Positions 33,701 to 45,332 are shown, counted from the stretch's first letter. The stretch: 64,000 bases of DNA from Eustoma russellianum (GCA_036186865.1 AP025071.1:9535561-9599560); one strand, 5' to 3'. Notes: generated by a model from the sequence alone, not told the origin. Translations and numbers: made by a program.

Positions 33701-34634
33701 AATATGGTCAGTTGTTTTTTCAACATGTTTTTTCTATCGCAATGCCTCGGTTTCACAGGATCGTATCTTTTATCAGTGTCTAGTCATTAAGGATGTGTGG
33801 AGCCACATGGCTGTGACTTTCGACAGGCTGTTGCCCATGTCTTCTACCTCGCGACATTACTTACGCGGTTGGTGGAGCAAAGCCCGCAAGACAACTATGT
33901 CTGGTCATCTAGCTATGGTGATACCGTCGATTGTCACTTTGGAAATCTAGAAAGAATACGCAGCAATACAATTTGGGGAACATACTTTTTCGTTTCTACG
34001 GCTTTGGGAGCAGATTTGTCATGACGTCTATATATGGTGCTCCTCAGTGGTTGGTTGTAAGTTCGCCTCTTCCATTCCATCCTTAATTGCTGCCTCTTAC
34101 TCACCTCCTATACGTCACAAACGACTACAAATTCTACGTTGGAAACTGCCACCCAATGGTAAATTAAAGCTTAATGTTGATGCTGCGGCTGGACGTCGAG
34201 GTGCGGCTGGTGGGGCAGTTTTACGAGATGAGACTGGGGGCCTGGTCCAAGCGATATCCTTTTCATTGCTAGTGTTGTCGCCGGTGCATGCTGAATTACA
34301 AGCCTTCCTTTTTTCTATTCTCTTCTTTACCACTGTAGGCCATATTCAACTAGAGGTGGAAACTGACTGCCTGCAGTTACTGGAGTTCATTGCAAGTAAT
34401 ACAGTTTTCACTGCTAGGTTAGGTAGTGACTATGCTCGATTACAAAGTCTTCTAACTTCTACGAGAGCGACTGTCTTATACATTCCACGTGAATGTAACT
34501 CTGTTTCTCACTTTTTAGCATAACATGGGCTTTGGCAGTGTCAGACTTGCGTATATACTCACCTCTCGGAACTTCCACCAACAGCTAGAGGCAGTCTGCG
34601 AAATGATGTTCACACAGCTAATATCCAGCACTAA
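30778..34634 (+). pseudogene. LINE A ORF2: endonuclease, reverse transcriptase, RNase H
   Basis: It starts 'MKVLLWNVRGINTS', the conserved endonuclease beginning, 80 bp after ORF1. Endonuclease: 'LLVIIEPKIQP' and 'ISDHSPLLLTCQ' near 31410-31460. RT: 'MIKLDMAKAFDRVSW', 'GVKQGDPLSSLLFIL' and the catalytic box 'FADDLLIF' near 32815-32840. A zf-RVT region follows at 33600-33800. RNase H at 34047-34634 has 'LKLNVDAAAGRRG', 'VHAELQAFLFS', 'LEVETDCLQLL' and 'RECNSVSHFLA'. Frames shift several times (for example near 31000, 31810, 32210 and 33950), and a stop lies at 34521-34523 before the true end TAA at 34632-34634. It is non-functional. Confidence 0.88.
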
Positions 34635-35157
34635 CAACGTCCTTCATTTTGCCCGCCTGCATCGTTTTGATGTGGGCAGTTGGGGGAGGCAATCACTGCA
34701 TTGATCGTCTCCGGGCTTGTATGCTATCATTGTTGCCTGAGCCAGTTTTGGTGTTGGGCAATCTGATTACATTCTTAGCCTCATCCTTGCGATTATGTAC
34801 ATGCTATGGTTTTCTATGGTTTAGTGTATGCATGACTGCTGTTTTACTTGTTATATTGAGGTACATCTCTTGGCATTGGAGAAATTTCACACGCTGGGAG
34901 GCTGCCGAAAGTGGGAAGACTGTTTCAGCGCAAGTGTTTCCTTGTCGGTCTCAAGCTTGTCACATTGTCTACAGTTTTATGTGTATTTCACACTGCGCCT
35001 GTATTTTGAGATTTTTTATGTTTTTGGTCAATTGCTCTGTTTAGTTTAGGAGAGTCTCCCTCCGTAGATATAAAATGGAATGTAACCACGGTATTCCTCC
35101 GTCACAAGTGAGGGTTTATATTAATAAAATACCCAGACGGTACCGCCCGTCCTTCAC
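34635..35157 (+). other. LINE A 3' untranslated region and conserved 3' box
   Basis: The last ~115 bp hold the shared 3' end (GGAGAGTCTC, GTAACCACGGTATT, ATTAATAAAATACCC, GACGGTACCGCCCGTCC). No coding unit is seen in this stretch. Confidence 0.75.
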
Positions 35158-35457
35158 AATAAACAGGCTACTTAAACTGTTGTCTAATCCTTCACAATAC
35201 ACGGGCTCTTGTCTAGCGGATATCTGTCGTACGACAACAATGTTGTGTCTTAATGCTGCTAGTCTTTGCTATAGCCCGCGTGAGACAGACATCGTCGCGC
35301 ATACATTAGCATGTTATGGACTGCATGCAACTGGTGTCATTATATATTCATCAGAAGCTTCATTTCCTTGCCATGTGCGAGGCTCTTTGATGTTGGATAC
35401 ATCTCTTCCCAATATTCGGCTATAAGTTTCCTGATGGGTCGGCGTTTTCCTTTTGGA

Positions 35458-35488
35458 GTTGCCTATGTCATTTATTGGCATAGGCAAC
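35458..35488 (+). repeat. 10-bp hairpin in LINE D 3' region
   Basis: Arms GTTGCCTATG (35458-35467) and CATAGGCAAC (35479-35488) with an 11-nt loop. It occupies a place comparable to the hairpins of the other LINE 3' regions. Confidence 0.8.
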
Positions 35489-35618
35489 GTTGATCTTCTT
35501 TTTCTAAGTATTATGAGGCACGGACACAAAGCATACTGGTGGCACCTTGGCTTCTACAGCTTCGGCGGTTTGGCGTTTAATATTGGAGGTTGCCCGTGGT
35601 AGTTTGGCTATGGGCAAC

Positions 35619-35938
35619 TTGGGTATGACTTCTTTACTCACATCATGCTTGCTTTATGGACAATTTGCAATCTTGCGTTCAGCGGTCTGTTGTGGCTTTT
35701 TTTCGAGGTGTTGGCTGGATACTGCGGTGGTGCAATGAATTACGTATCATGCAGTGGACTCCAATGGTTGTCGACAAATTGGGTATGACTTCTTTACTCA
35801 CATCATGCTTGCTTTATGGACAATTTGCAATGTTGCATTCAACGGTCTGTTGTGGCTTTTGTTCGAGGTGTTGGCTGGATACTGCAGTGGCGTAATGAAT
35901 TATGTATCATGCAGTGGACTCCAATGGTTGTCGATAAA
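35619..35938 (+). repeat. 160-bp tandem duplication in LINE D 3' region
   Basis: Copy 1 is 35619-35778 and copy 2 is 35779-35938; both start TTGGGTATGACTTCTTTACT and end TCGAYAAA. They differ at few positions. The overlapping open frames are side effects of the repeat. Confidence 0.95.
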
Positions 35939-36158
35939 GCTCTTATTACTTGTTTTAAACAATTACATTCAATCTTGTGTCATTTATTGCATCAACCATC
36001 CAATTATATAAATATGTATGCTTTTTCCTTCGTCAAGGTTTTATCAACAAGGGTGGTTTTTACTTGGCAAGGTCTTAATGCAGCATATCATATATGATTG
36101 GAGGGACCATAATTAGCTCGCTACATTCGCTTTTTTCTTATGATGAACATTGACATTA

Positions 36159-36207
36159 ATGTAATATGGTTTTCCTCCGCCATAAGTGAGGTTTTCTAAT
36201 GAAATGG

Positions 36208-36249
<42 letters not shown>

Positions 36250-36308
36250 AAAACGATATATTTATTATGAAAAACCCTCACTTATGGCGGAGGAAAACCA
36301 TATTACAT
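36159..36308. repeat. 32-bp perfect inverted repeat: tail-to-tail LINE 3' ends around (TA)19
   Basis: 36159-36190 and 36277-36308 are exact reverse complements: the shared 3' boxes of LINE D (plus) and LINE C (minus). Between them lies (TA)19 at 36209-36246. The arrangement places two LINE 3' ends against the same microsatellite. Confidence 0.9.
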
Positions 36309-36844
36309 CAAATGAATCAAGGAAAAAATAGCAGTAAATGATTATCAACAGCCAATCCATATACGATATGCCGCATTAAAACCTTGCCAAGTAAAACCAC
36401 CCTTGTGAATAAAACCTCGTCGAAGGAAAAAGCGTACATATTTATATAGATGGTCTGTTGATAGACGCTATAATGTGATAAAGAACAAATGGGAATCCGA
36501 GTATTACACAAACGTAATAAAATAAAGTGCCATATGCACATCCGCACACGATGGGTTTCTCGTATCCAGTCGGTATGCCCGTCAGTGTCCAAGAAAAGGA
36601 GCGCAAGGCCTGTTTTAGTCCATGTATCCCAAGAAACAACAGAGCAACTGAGGGAAAAAATAGCAGGGGGAATCTCCACTTTCTATAATGGTGCCTGACC
36701 CGGGTGACAGTCGCAGGAAATGTATGGAGTATAAGTTCGATCCATGTCCTCGTCCACGCACAACAAAAATATAGGTCTGAGTAAAACAGAAGTCCAAGAC
36801 ATAATGAAACATGAGAGGTTATCTGGGGGTAAATCACACCTTAT

Positions 36845-37400
36845 CTGCCGGCACAACCCAATGTGCCGGCAGCGATATCGGTTACACGCCAATCCATGTG
36901 GAAGACTTGTAATAATAGACAACAAGATGTGTGTGTCAATGACGTCTGATGTAGATTATGATGAGGATAGCCATGAGTATAGTGAAAAGGCCTCGCATCC
37001 TCGAGCAAAGACCACAAATGTAATGATGCCGCCCATACACGTATCAAGTAAACAAACAGCGCCGTCAGCGGATAGAACATGACATACTTGAACCAGCATA
37101 ATGAAAGAAAAGCAAGCGTACCAAGTCTGCCTGTACTTATGGAAGTACAGGCAGATAAAGCTCGACGTAGCCAATCCTGATGGAAGACTTTAGCTATGCG
37201 ATTTCGGTAACGTCGCGCCAAATGGGTGGTGCAGTTGCGGCGGTGGCCAGTTATCGCGGGAACAAAGACAGCATTAAATATGATGAGGATATGAAATATG
37301 CAGCAGTGAAGCAAGTAAATGCAATGCGTACCATGCCTGCCCGAAACCTTTACGGCCCGGACAGAATATATTAAAAAGTGCCAATCCATAAGGAAGACTA
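36845..37400 (-). repeat. LINE C 3' region: repeated hairpin-plus-box modules
   Basis: Two perfect hairpins, CTGCCGGCACA/TGTGCCGGCAG (36845-36872) and TCTGCCTGTACTT/AAGTACAGGCAGA (37126-37155), are each followed 14-17 nt later (plus strand) by a box GCCAATCC-(A)T-N3-GGAAGACT (around 36889 and 37169). A third box is at 37381-37400, after a weak GC-rich inverted segment. Boxes are conserved; hairpin arms are not. The rest of 36309-37405 shows no coding unit. Confidence 0.75.
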
Positions 37401-40350
37401 GAATGTCAGCCTGTGCGCAAGCTCGCCGATGTGAGATCCAATGTGAGTGATGTGCGGACCATAGGTGGGAGATTGTGTCTGTTGAAAACACCCGTTGCAG
37501 GATGCATCATCGCATGTTGAGCAAGGTAATGAGCTGGCATATTAGTCTCACGATATGTGTGAATGATCTCCAGTCGATGTTGCTGAATCAGTGTATGTAG
37601 TTGGCGGAGATGATAGTTTCCAGAAACATGCTGTGTCTTATGCAGTCGTGATAGCATTTGAGCACAATCAGATTCAATTATGAGCAAACGATAGAATGGG
37701 AGAAAATACATCAATCCAAAGAGAGCAGCCTGAATCTCTGCCTGCAAAGGTGTACTGGGAGGCAGACGAAATGAAAGTGCACAAACGCAACGACCCTCTT
37801 GGTCACACAATATTGCCCCACCCGCAGCGTAGTGGCGGCCAACTGCTGCATCAACATTTAACTTGAGTCTACCTGAAGGAGGAGTTTGCCACCGAATAAC
37901 GCGGAGACGCGGAGGACGAATCCGGGGGATCCAGGAAAGAGAGAGTGTTGGACTTGCTGCAAGTTTGGATCCCTGGATCTTCAGTATCCACATGTGAATA
38001 TCAAAGTGTATGGAATTACGCAGCCCCGCAGTCGAAAAGGTTGTAGTGTCCCCATATACTAACTGCGCATACTGACGCCAAATGTTTGAAACTACAATTG
38101 CTGGAATGACTATCTTTAAGACTCCAAATAGGGATGAAAAATTTGAACGATACCACCAAGCTAATAAATATTGTCGCAGAGATAGAGACGTCGGAGGTAT
38201 GCCATGCAACTCGGCAGCAAAAAAACTTCATAAATATCGAATGCAAGTACAGTAAATGAATGCATGATCCACTGTGGCTGAATGTTCCCTGCAAAAAGGA
38301 CATTGTGTAGGACGTGCCACCAAATACTGTCCTATGTAGTCTTCAAATGGCATGGCCGAATGAAATAAGCGCCATAACAATATTCTGATGGATGGAGAAT
38401 GTTGTTTGTACCAAATAAATTTTGTCGATAACTGTGTTGGTCGGGACACCCTACAGATATCATAGGCCGACTTGAGAGTGAACTCGCCTGTAGGCGTAGC
38501 TGTCCATGAAAGAAAGGATCCCGTACCAGTCGTATGAGAGATACAAGTGCGGTGAATTCGACATATAAATTTCCATACGGCTGAGTCTGGAAGCCGCGGA
38601 TGATAATCGCCCCGCCTTCCGTATTTCAAATGCATATACTGACTCCATAATGTATTGTGCCTTTGATATGTCCACCAAATCTGACACTGATACGTCTGTT
38701 GTAAGTCACTGAGGTTAGAAGTCCTAAGCCACCTTCTTCAACAGGATTTGTAATGTGTTTCCATGCCACCCAATGATGCCTATCTCCCCAATGAAATGTT
38801 GACATCTTTCTGTCGAGCATGCGAATAACTGACTTGGGCAAGCCGCCTGCCGCCAGAATATGAAGCGGAAGCGCCGCAATCACTGAACGTAAAAGGACTA
38901 ATCTTCCTGCCGAGGAGAGAAGACGAGAATGCCATCCATGTAATCGGTCATCCACATGTTGTAAGAGGGTTGAACAGTGCATAGACCGAGTGATGCCCTT
39001 ATGAAGATAGGAACCAAGATATCTAAAAGGCAAAGTTGTTGCTCGCATGCCTAGTATATCTTTGAATATTCGACATTGACGTGAGGTGATATTTGACGAT
39101 GGTATGAAACTGCTTTTATTAAAATTTACCTTTTGTCCGGATGCAGTTTCATATGTAGTGAGAAATGAGTGGAACCGCCTAAGGTTGCGCTGCGTACCTC
39201 GTAAAAAAATAAGCAAGTCATCCGCATAGGCCAAGTGTGAGATGGACATAGGTATTCTCCCCAGGCGAAACGATTGTACGCTTCCCGCAGCAACTAGTGC
39301 CTTCAGTCCTCTACTGAATCCTTCAGATGATAGAATAAACAGTAATGGTGATAAGGGGTCACCCTGCTTGACTCCCCTAAGAGGCCGAAAATAGGGTGAT
39401 GGCTGCCCATTGATTAAGACTGACATCCTTGTTGCACTTAGGTGGTTAAGGATCATCCGAATGAAAAAATCTGAAAAGCCGAATTTGCGCAGTAGTAGTT
39501 GACGATATTCCCAGCTTACCCAGTTGAAAGCCTTCATCATATCTATTTTCAAACATAATTGAGATCCCCCTCTATCCATCATGTGTACCATTTCTCGGGC
39601 CAAAAGCACTTGAGTCGAAATATCATGACCCGGAAGAAAACTTGTTTGTTCCGGCGAAATTAACTGTGGTAGCAGCTGACCCAAACAAGTGGCAATGATA
39701 CGAGTGCAAACCTTGCTCAGAAAATTTGTAAGACAAATAGGGCGAAAATCTCCAAAAGTCTGTGGCGACTGTGTTTTCGGGATCAGCGTAAGTAACGCAC
39801 TAGCCATGACAGTCGGCTGTGGCACTCCAATGAAAAATTCTTGCACCGCTTTTAGAACATCCACATGTATTATAGGCCAGCATGATCGGTAGAAATTTCC
39901 ATGAAAACCATCTGGCCCTGCTGCACTCTGCGGGTCTAAACTCCATACAGCCGCTTTTACCTCTGACTCCAATGATAACTGTGTAAGCATTAGATTATCT
40001 GCGTCAGATATTAGATGTGGAATGTGCGATAATATAGCGGAGTGATTACTCGTGGGCGCACGGGCAAATAAGTCCTTGTAAAAATCGACAACGGCTGTAA
40101 TAATGTCATCCGGTTGTGTCAACAGTGTTCCCTGCGAATTCTGAAGCTGTCGAATACATAGCTGTGAACGTTTACCTTTGACGAGGGAGTGGAAATATCG
40201 GGTATTAGCGTCTCCCTCTTGCAACCATTTCACCCGCGCCTTTTGTTTCCAGTACAGTAGTTCATACTTTGAGGCGAGTAGATAATTCGCTTTGGCCTGA
40301 TAAAACGCCTCACGCGCCTCTTCCGTGGGGTTAGCGTCCCAAGTACTTTC

Positions 40351-41789
40351 TGTTAGTGTATGTGCCCTAGGCCATGATTTGGATATTTATGTTATGCATT
40401 TATTATTAATAAAAGAGGTTTTATTATCATTATTGTTGGTTAGTATGTTACACAATTTTGATATATGTCCCTGATTCATTATTGTTATGGAGATAAAATA
40501 ATTTAATCAGTATGAGTATTGATTTGATAATCATGAGATGATTATGTGTATGGTGATACGAATCAATCTCATAGATACTTGTTAGAGAACAGTGTATTGG
40601 ATAGACCCATCATGAGATTGCTACATGGATTAGCGTCATAAGTAAATCTCGTGATAGTCATGTTTTAATCCTTTGACTTGAGATTGTCATAGTTTCCAAC
40701 ATAAGGACTATTATATTTTGACATGATCAAACGTTATCCGTAACTGGATAATAATAAAGGTCATGATTGAATGTGATAGAAATTATGTAGAGGATATTGA
40801 ACAATCAAGATAGAATTTGTCCCTCTCTTTTGAGAGAGATATCTTTGGGCCCTTCGATTAGTGAGACTGTGAAATGCATGGCCGTGCTCAAATGAATTGA
40901 TAGTGTGATCAATATCATTTGTTTTATCATTCTACTTAGAGATCGAGTAATCATATGTTTGAACTATATAAGTATGACGCTGACCATGACTTATGTTTAA
41001 ACTAGATATCGTGTGACAAAGGGATTAATGCATGTACTATTATTAGGCTAGTTGGACTTTACTCGTATTAATTGGGTAGTTGTAATGCCTTGTTAGAGGC
41101 CAATTACGACTTGTTGATTTAATAGAGATTTAATCAACTGCCAATTAATATGGGCCTATCGGGTCACACACAAGAATGCGTAAGGCTGAGGTTAATAATA
41201 TTAATAATATTAATATTGGATATTAATTATTATTATTATTATCGTTTTTAATATTAATATTAATATTGGATATTAATTATTATTATTATTATTTTCGTTT
41301 TTTTGGTGATTATATATACATGTGTGTTATCGGATAATAACGAGAGAATCCATATCTGATATGGATTTTGAATATCATGATAGAATCCGTATCTGATATG
41401 GATTTTGATTGGCATCAACTAATCCGATTAGGACTCGGATTTTGATGTCTACGTATGTGTATATATACTTGTGTATCTCGTATACACTAGACACACAAAA
41501 ATACACAGAGTCATCAAAGAAACCCTAGAGCCGTTTTTGTGAAAAACCGAGTTCTTCAGCCGCGCCATTTGAAGAGCTAGCACTCCGGACGGAAGCGTTC
41601 GTGTGGATACCGACAGAGGGTGATCGTATTTTCGCACCTACTTCATCTGCGTAATTTGGATCTACAAAGGTAGTTTCGAGTTTCTTTCATCGAATTAAAC
41701 GAACAACATGGATCCTTGGTAGGAAATCGGAGATCAAGTTTTTGTTTTCCGCTGCGCTTTTTGCAGTGATCTCGGTTGATTCCCTAACA
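40351..41789 (+). mobile_element. Solo LTR, 1,439 bp, TSD CTTTC, inside LINE C ORF2
   Basis: Ends TGTTAGTG...CCCTAACA share the 6-bp inverted terminus TGTTAG/CTAACA. A perfect 5-bp duplication CTTTC flanks it (40346-40350 and 41790-41794). Features typical of an LTR: a TATA-rich stretch (41310-41330, 41458-41468), an 'AACCCTAG'-type leader near 41522 and 'TTTTCCGCTGCG' close to the end. No internal coding region is present. A copia-type parent element is inferred from style only. An AT-rich block at 41197-41300 repeats 'TAATATTGGATATTAATTA'. Confidence 0.88.
41197..41300. repeat. AT-rich direct repeat within the solo LTR
   Basis: TAATATTGGATATTAATTATT occurs twice (near 41210 and 41262) with (TTA)n runs between. 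Confidence 0.85.
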
Positions 41790-42787
41790 CTTTCTGCTCT
41801 ATTAAGATGTTCCTCTGCATCCTTCAGAGTGCTGAAAATGTTCCCAAATATATTCTTATTCCAGATTTGAATGTCTTTCTTAAGAGAAAATAATTTTGTA
41901 TAAAAACCCCGCATGCCGCCTGTAGTTGGATATGATAGCCATGCATGCTTCACATAAGTATGAAAATCGGGGTGGTGAAGCCATGCATCTAAAAAACGGA
42001 ATGAGCGATACTTAGCTGACATTGTATCAAAAGTGGAGTGTGATCCGATGTAACGCGTGGTAAATGAGAAAGCCGCAGACTGTCAAACATATCATGCATC
42101 AAAGAATTAATAAATAGCCAGTCTAGCCTTCGTCGAACACGTCCAAGACCGCGGCCTTCAGCCCAAGTAAAACGCGAACCTTGATATGGTGGCGACATAA
42201 GAGAACATGCTTCTATGCAGTCATTAAAATCCTGTAAAGCAGATAAAGAAGGTGCGGAGCGGCCACTATGATCTTCAAGGGCTCGGAACATATTGAAATC
42301 TCCTCCAATCATCCAAGGTAACTGTAACCCTATGGAGAAATCACATAATGTGCGCTATAATTGTTGACGCTGTGTAGCAGTATGTTTTGCATAGACTAAA
42401 GAGAGAACAAAAGTGTGCTGCAGCGAAACCGATGACAAAGTCATGTGGATCACTTGAGCTTGATCCTGTGTGGAAAGCAAACGGAACTCATTATCACGCC
42501 AGAAAAACCAGATATGTTCCGACTGTGAAGCATAGCAGTGTGAAAATCCAAGACGCAAACCAAATTTATGTACTTGTGCGGGGGTATGCTTAGGTTCAAT
42601 TAAAGCAACTAAATTTATACGATGTTCCCTAATCAACTATTGTAATCGAGGTAACGACGTGCGTATGCCTCGAATGTTCCATATTAATATATTCATTGAG
42701 TAAGGCTAGAAACACTTCCCTGGATGATGTGAAACGCACTGCGCGTCAGAATGGTCGATGGCGGTAGGGGGGTAGGTCCTTTCGGGT

Positions 42788-43972
42788 TCAGCGTTTTCGA
42801 CGAGGGACAACTGTTACAAATGGCGCCTCTTCAGTCTGATCATTCAGTCTGGATATTAATATATCATCATCAGGCGATGAGTCAAGCAGTTGCATGCGAC
42901 ATGCAACTTCCGCAGGCACCGTAGGAATGTCCTCAGCTTGGACCTCAGCTGGTAAGTCATTATCCGACAAATGCCCAATATCCATATGTGTGACGTCATC
43001 TGGCATTTGGTGATCTGCGGCATCACAGAAAGTGTCTTGCAGCTGGTCTTCCGCCTCATCTTCTGGCTCATCACAGGTGGCAGGAGCACCCGATGGAGGC
43101 ATCCCAGCCAGTGGCATGTCAGGCATATAATCTTGAGGTGGCAGGGGAGATGATGGCAGCGGAGGAGGTGGTGCTGTTGATTTCTTCTTTACTGGGGTCC
43201 ATCGTTGTTTCGGTGGACGTGACGGGGGTGGCGGTGGAGGCGGTAGAACTGACGACGGCGTTGACATCTTTGGCGGACAAGACGATTGGTCATGCCCAAG
43301 ACGATGGCAAATAGTACAGAATTTGGGCAAATCCTCATAAATTACCGACTGCAGTATGAGTCTTTTCTTTGCTTGTAAATATATTTTTTGCGGCAAATCT
43401 TGCGAGACATCAACCTCAACACATATTCGTGCCACGGATGGCCAGAGACCGTCAGAGGTCACGACATCTAGCTTGAGTGGACATCCAATCGGTTTCACTA
43501 TTTCAAAGAGAGCATCGTGACAGTGCAGATGTATTGGCAAGCCAGGTAGGGCAACCCAGACTGGAACAATGGGTACATCAGCAGATGGATCAAAATCCAC
43601 AGTCCACTTGGTTATACGCATATGACATCCTGATATAAGCCATGATCTACGATAAAAGCATCTGAGATAATCGGCTTCGTGGCGAAAATTTAAAAGAATG
43701 TGGGTTTGATCGATGAGAGTTATACGCAAATCCTGATGAAATCAATTTTTTTCAAAAACATCCCTGATCACCTTCAACGGAGGTCGGCCATACCAAAACG
43801 TGCCAACCAAGGAATATTTGAATGGCGCGGCTAGGGCATCGATTTCAGTGAGAAATGAGATCATAGGAATACCTTTGTGTCGTGAAACTGTTTTGGGCGA
43901 AATATTGATTTTTTGTGCGGATGAGTCGCCGGCAACAATATCGGCAAAAGATGGTGGCTTCGACGTCGACAT
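42788..43972 (-). pseudogene. LINE C ORF1: DUF4283 protein with CCHC knuckle
   Basis: It starts 'MSTSKPPSFADIVAG' at 43972. DUF4283 core: 'KYSLVGTFWYGRPPLKV', then after one frameshift near 43735 'IDQTHILLNFRHEADY' and 'VPVWVALPGLPIHLH'. Zinc knuckle CTICHRLGHDQSSC at about 43275-43320. A Pro-rich linker (PPPPPPPSRPPKQRW) and an acidic C-terminus ending RRKR follow. From 43729 to 42788 the frame is open for 313 codons, so only the one frameshift separates it from an intact ORF1. It is better preserved than the LINE A copy. Confidence 0.87.
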
Positions 43973-44149
43973 TATTGAATTGTGAGTTACGTTGTAGAGC
44001 AATGGCAACAACGGCGAGGTGAAAACAGCATAAAATTGCAGACGGAATGAAGCCGCAGAGAATTGACAGCGGTGGAGATCAGCACAGCCGCCGCCGGGAT
44101 TCCGGAAAGAAGCCCTGCGCCATTTTTCTGTATTGATTATATATATATA

Positions 44150-45332
44150 TATTATTTACGACGAATTATACGTTTCTATTCCGACGTTCCACCGACACGT
44201 CATACATATCATAAACGTACACCACCATATACACCTCATATTTATGAGTACATACAGGTCTCATATCATATATTAAAATTCATATTTCTATCAAATATAA
44301 CGTCGTGTCACAAAGTCATAAACCAAAAATTGTCGTATCATGTAACTACCGAACCTTCACCGACATATCACGTACTTATCATATAAAGATGGCCAGCCTA
44401 TATACACTCAAAATACTCAGAAAATTTGTGCTCCACGTGTCAAAATCAGCCCCAAAATCATACCATGTCTACACACATCAATCACCCACAATATACCCTT
44501 GAATTGTGGAGAATTCAAACTCAAATTTTCTTTAGGCACATGGCTTTTTTCTCAGCCCTTGGAGCTGAAATTACATGTTATTTTATGTATATTATGTGTG
44601 ACATAGCATATATTACATGTCTAAGAAGTTTTAGATTAATCGGAGAAAAATCGCGTAATCGACGAAAGTCGAAAATTCATTTTTCTACATTTAATATGCT
44701 TGGAACATTATTGGTCATATTGTAACATGTATCTAGACACTTTTTACATATTCAATACATATTAGAGTATTCTAGAAATATAAATTAAGGGTTGATTGCA
44801 ATTTACCATTTGTGTAACGATTAGGCATCATTATTTGACAAAGTTTACCAAAAGAGAATTCAGCACATGTTGCAGCTGATGTACACGCCTATGACACCTC
44901 ATTTGAAGCCCAGGTGGAGCTTGTTTGGAACTTTGATTGGTAGAGGATAAGCCATATGTGATTGGCGATATTGGAAAAGGCAAGCCACATATGAAAAGAG
45001 AAACACATTTTTCAAAATCAACAACATTCTGTCCAATTCAGTCCAGATTGACCATCTGAATTGTCTTATTTATTTGAAGGGTCAAACAATCTTATTTTTG
45101 TCTGATTTTTGGACAGAGTCTTTTTAACACATTGAAGTTAAGTTCTGGAAAGTTTTGTAATTTTTGGAGTTGTGTACACTTATTTTTGAATTTTTCAAAA
45201 ATGGGTTCTGAATCTGAGGTATTCTCAGATTCTGTTTTCAAAGGGAATTTTTACAAATAATAGTAGTGTAATTTCTGCTAACCACTATTCACCCCCCTCT
45301 AGTGGTGTTTATTGCAGGTGCACGGTCCAACA
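44150..45332 (+). mobile_element. SIRE-like LTR, right part, plus orientation
   Basis: Homologous to the reversed 4049-6330 LTR ('GATGGCCAGCC', 'CCGAACCTTCACCGACA', 'CACTATTCACCCCCCTC'). It ends CGGTCCAACA at 45332 followed by AGT, the first bases expected of an AGTGGTATCAGAGC start, after which the sequence switches to copia X. So the LTR is cut within three bases of its end. Confidence 0.7.

Larger units (their letters stand above)
29336..35157 (+). mobile_element. LINE A: near full-length L1-type LINE with RNase H
   Basis: A complete set of parts in order: leader 29336-29468, ORF1 (DUF4283 and zinc knuckle), ORF2 (endonuclease, RT, zf-RVT, RNase H) and 3' region with the conserved end box (35041-35157). 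About 5.8 kb. All ORFs carry lesions. It starts head to head with LINE B at 29335/29336 and its end at about 35157 abuts LINE D without a TA or A tail. Confidence 0.85.
35158..36208 (+). mobile_element. LINE D: 5'-truncated LINE, RNase H tail plus 3' region
   Basis: The first ~265 bp encode the C-terminal part of RNase H: 'INRLLKLLSNPSQYT', 'YSPRETDIVAHTLACYG', then 'PCHVRGSLMLDTS', matching the position of the LINE A and C ends. A 3' region follows with a 10-bp hairpin and a 160-bp tandem duplication. It ends in the box 'GTAATATGGTTTTCCTCC' and 'CATAAGTGAG', shared with LINE C, then a TA repeat. It is truncated inside RNase H. Confidence 0.75.
37406..42696 (-). pseudogene. LINE C ORF2: endonuclease, RT, zf-RVT, RNase H; split by a solo LTR
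   Basis: The start codon at 42694-42696 opens 'MNILIWNIRGIRTSL'. Endonuclease: 'LVALIEPKHTP', 'MIGGDFNMF' (42312) and 'VTSDHTPLLIQCQ'. RT runs open for 535 codons at 38626-40233 with 'MMKAFNWVSWEY', 'GVKQGDPLSPLLFIL' and catalytic 'AYADDLLIFLRG'; the usual AFD after motif A is AFN. A zf-RVT with CPFC...H...C is at 38228-38635. RNase H at 37406-38209 has 'LKLNVDAAVGRH', 'PLQAEIQAALF', 'IIESDCAQML' and 'YRETNMPAHYLAQ'. Lesions: a stop near 42640, frameshifts around 42330, 38630 and 38215, and the solo LTR at 40351-41789. Confidence 0.88.
36249..44145 (-). mobile_element. LINE C: near full-length L1-type LINE with RNase H, minus orientation
   Basis: About 6.4 kb without its internal solo LTR. 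It has a leader (43973-44145), ORF1, ORF2 and a 1.15-kb 3' region with hairpins. The 3' end adjoins (TA)19 at 36209-36246. The 5' end adjoins 'GATTATATATATATATATT' (44136-44155) within or beside SIRE-like LTR sequence, so the target may have been a TA run; a TSD cannot be separated from the repeat. Confidence 0.85.

Noticed and set aside
29336..35157. Twin-priming inversion as an explanation for LINE B/LINE A
   Set aside because: LINE A has its own complete 3' end, so it is a separate element and not the inverted 5' part of LINE B.
36689..37491. Long overlapping frames on both strands of the LINE C 3' region
   Set aside because: No similarity to LINE proteins or known domains; the region lies after the RNase H stop and is best explained by structured 3' untranslated sequence.
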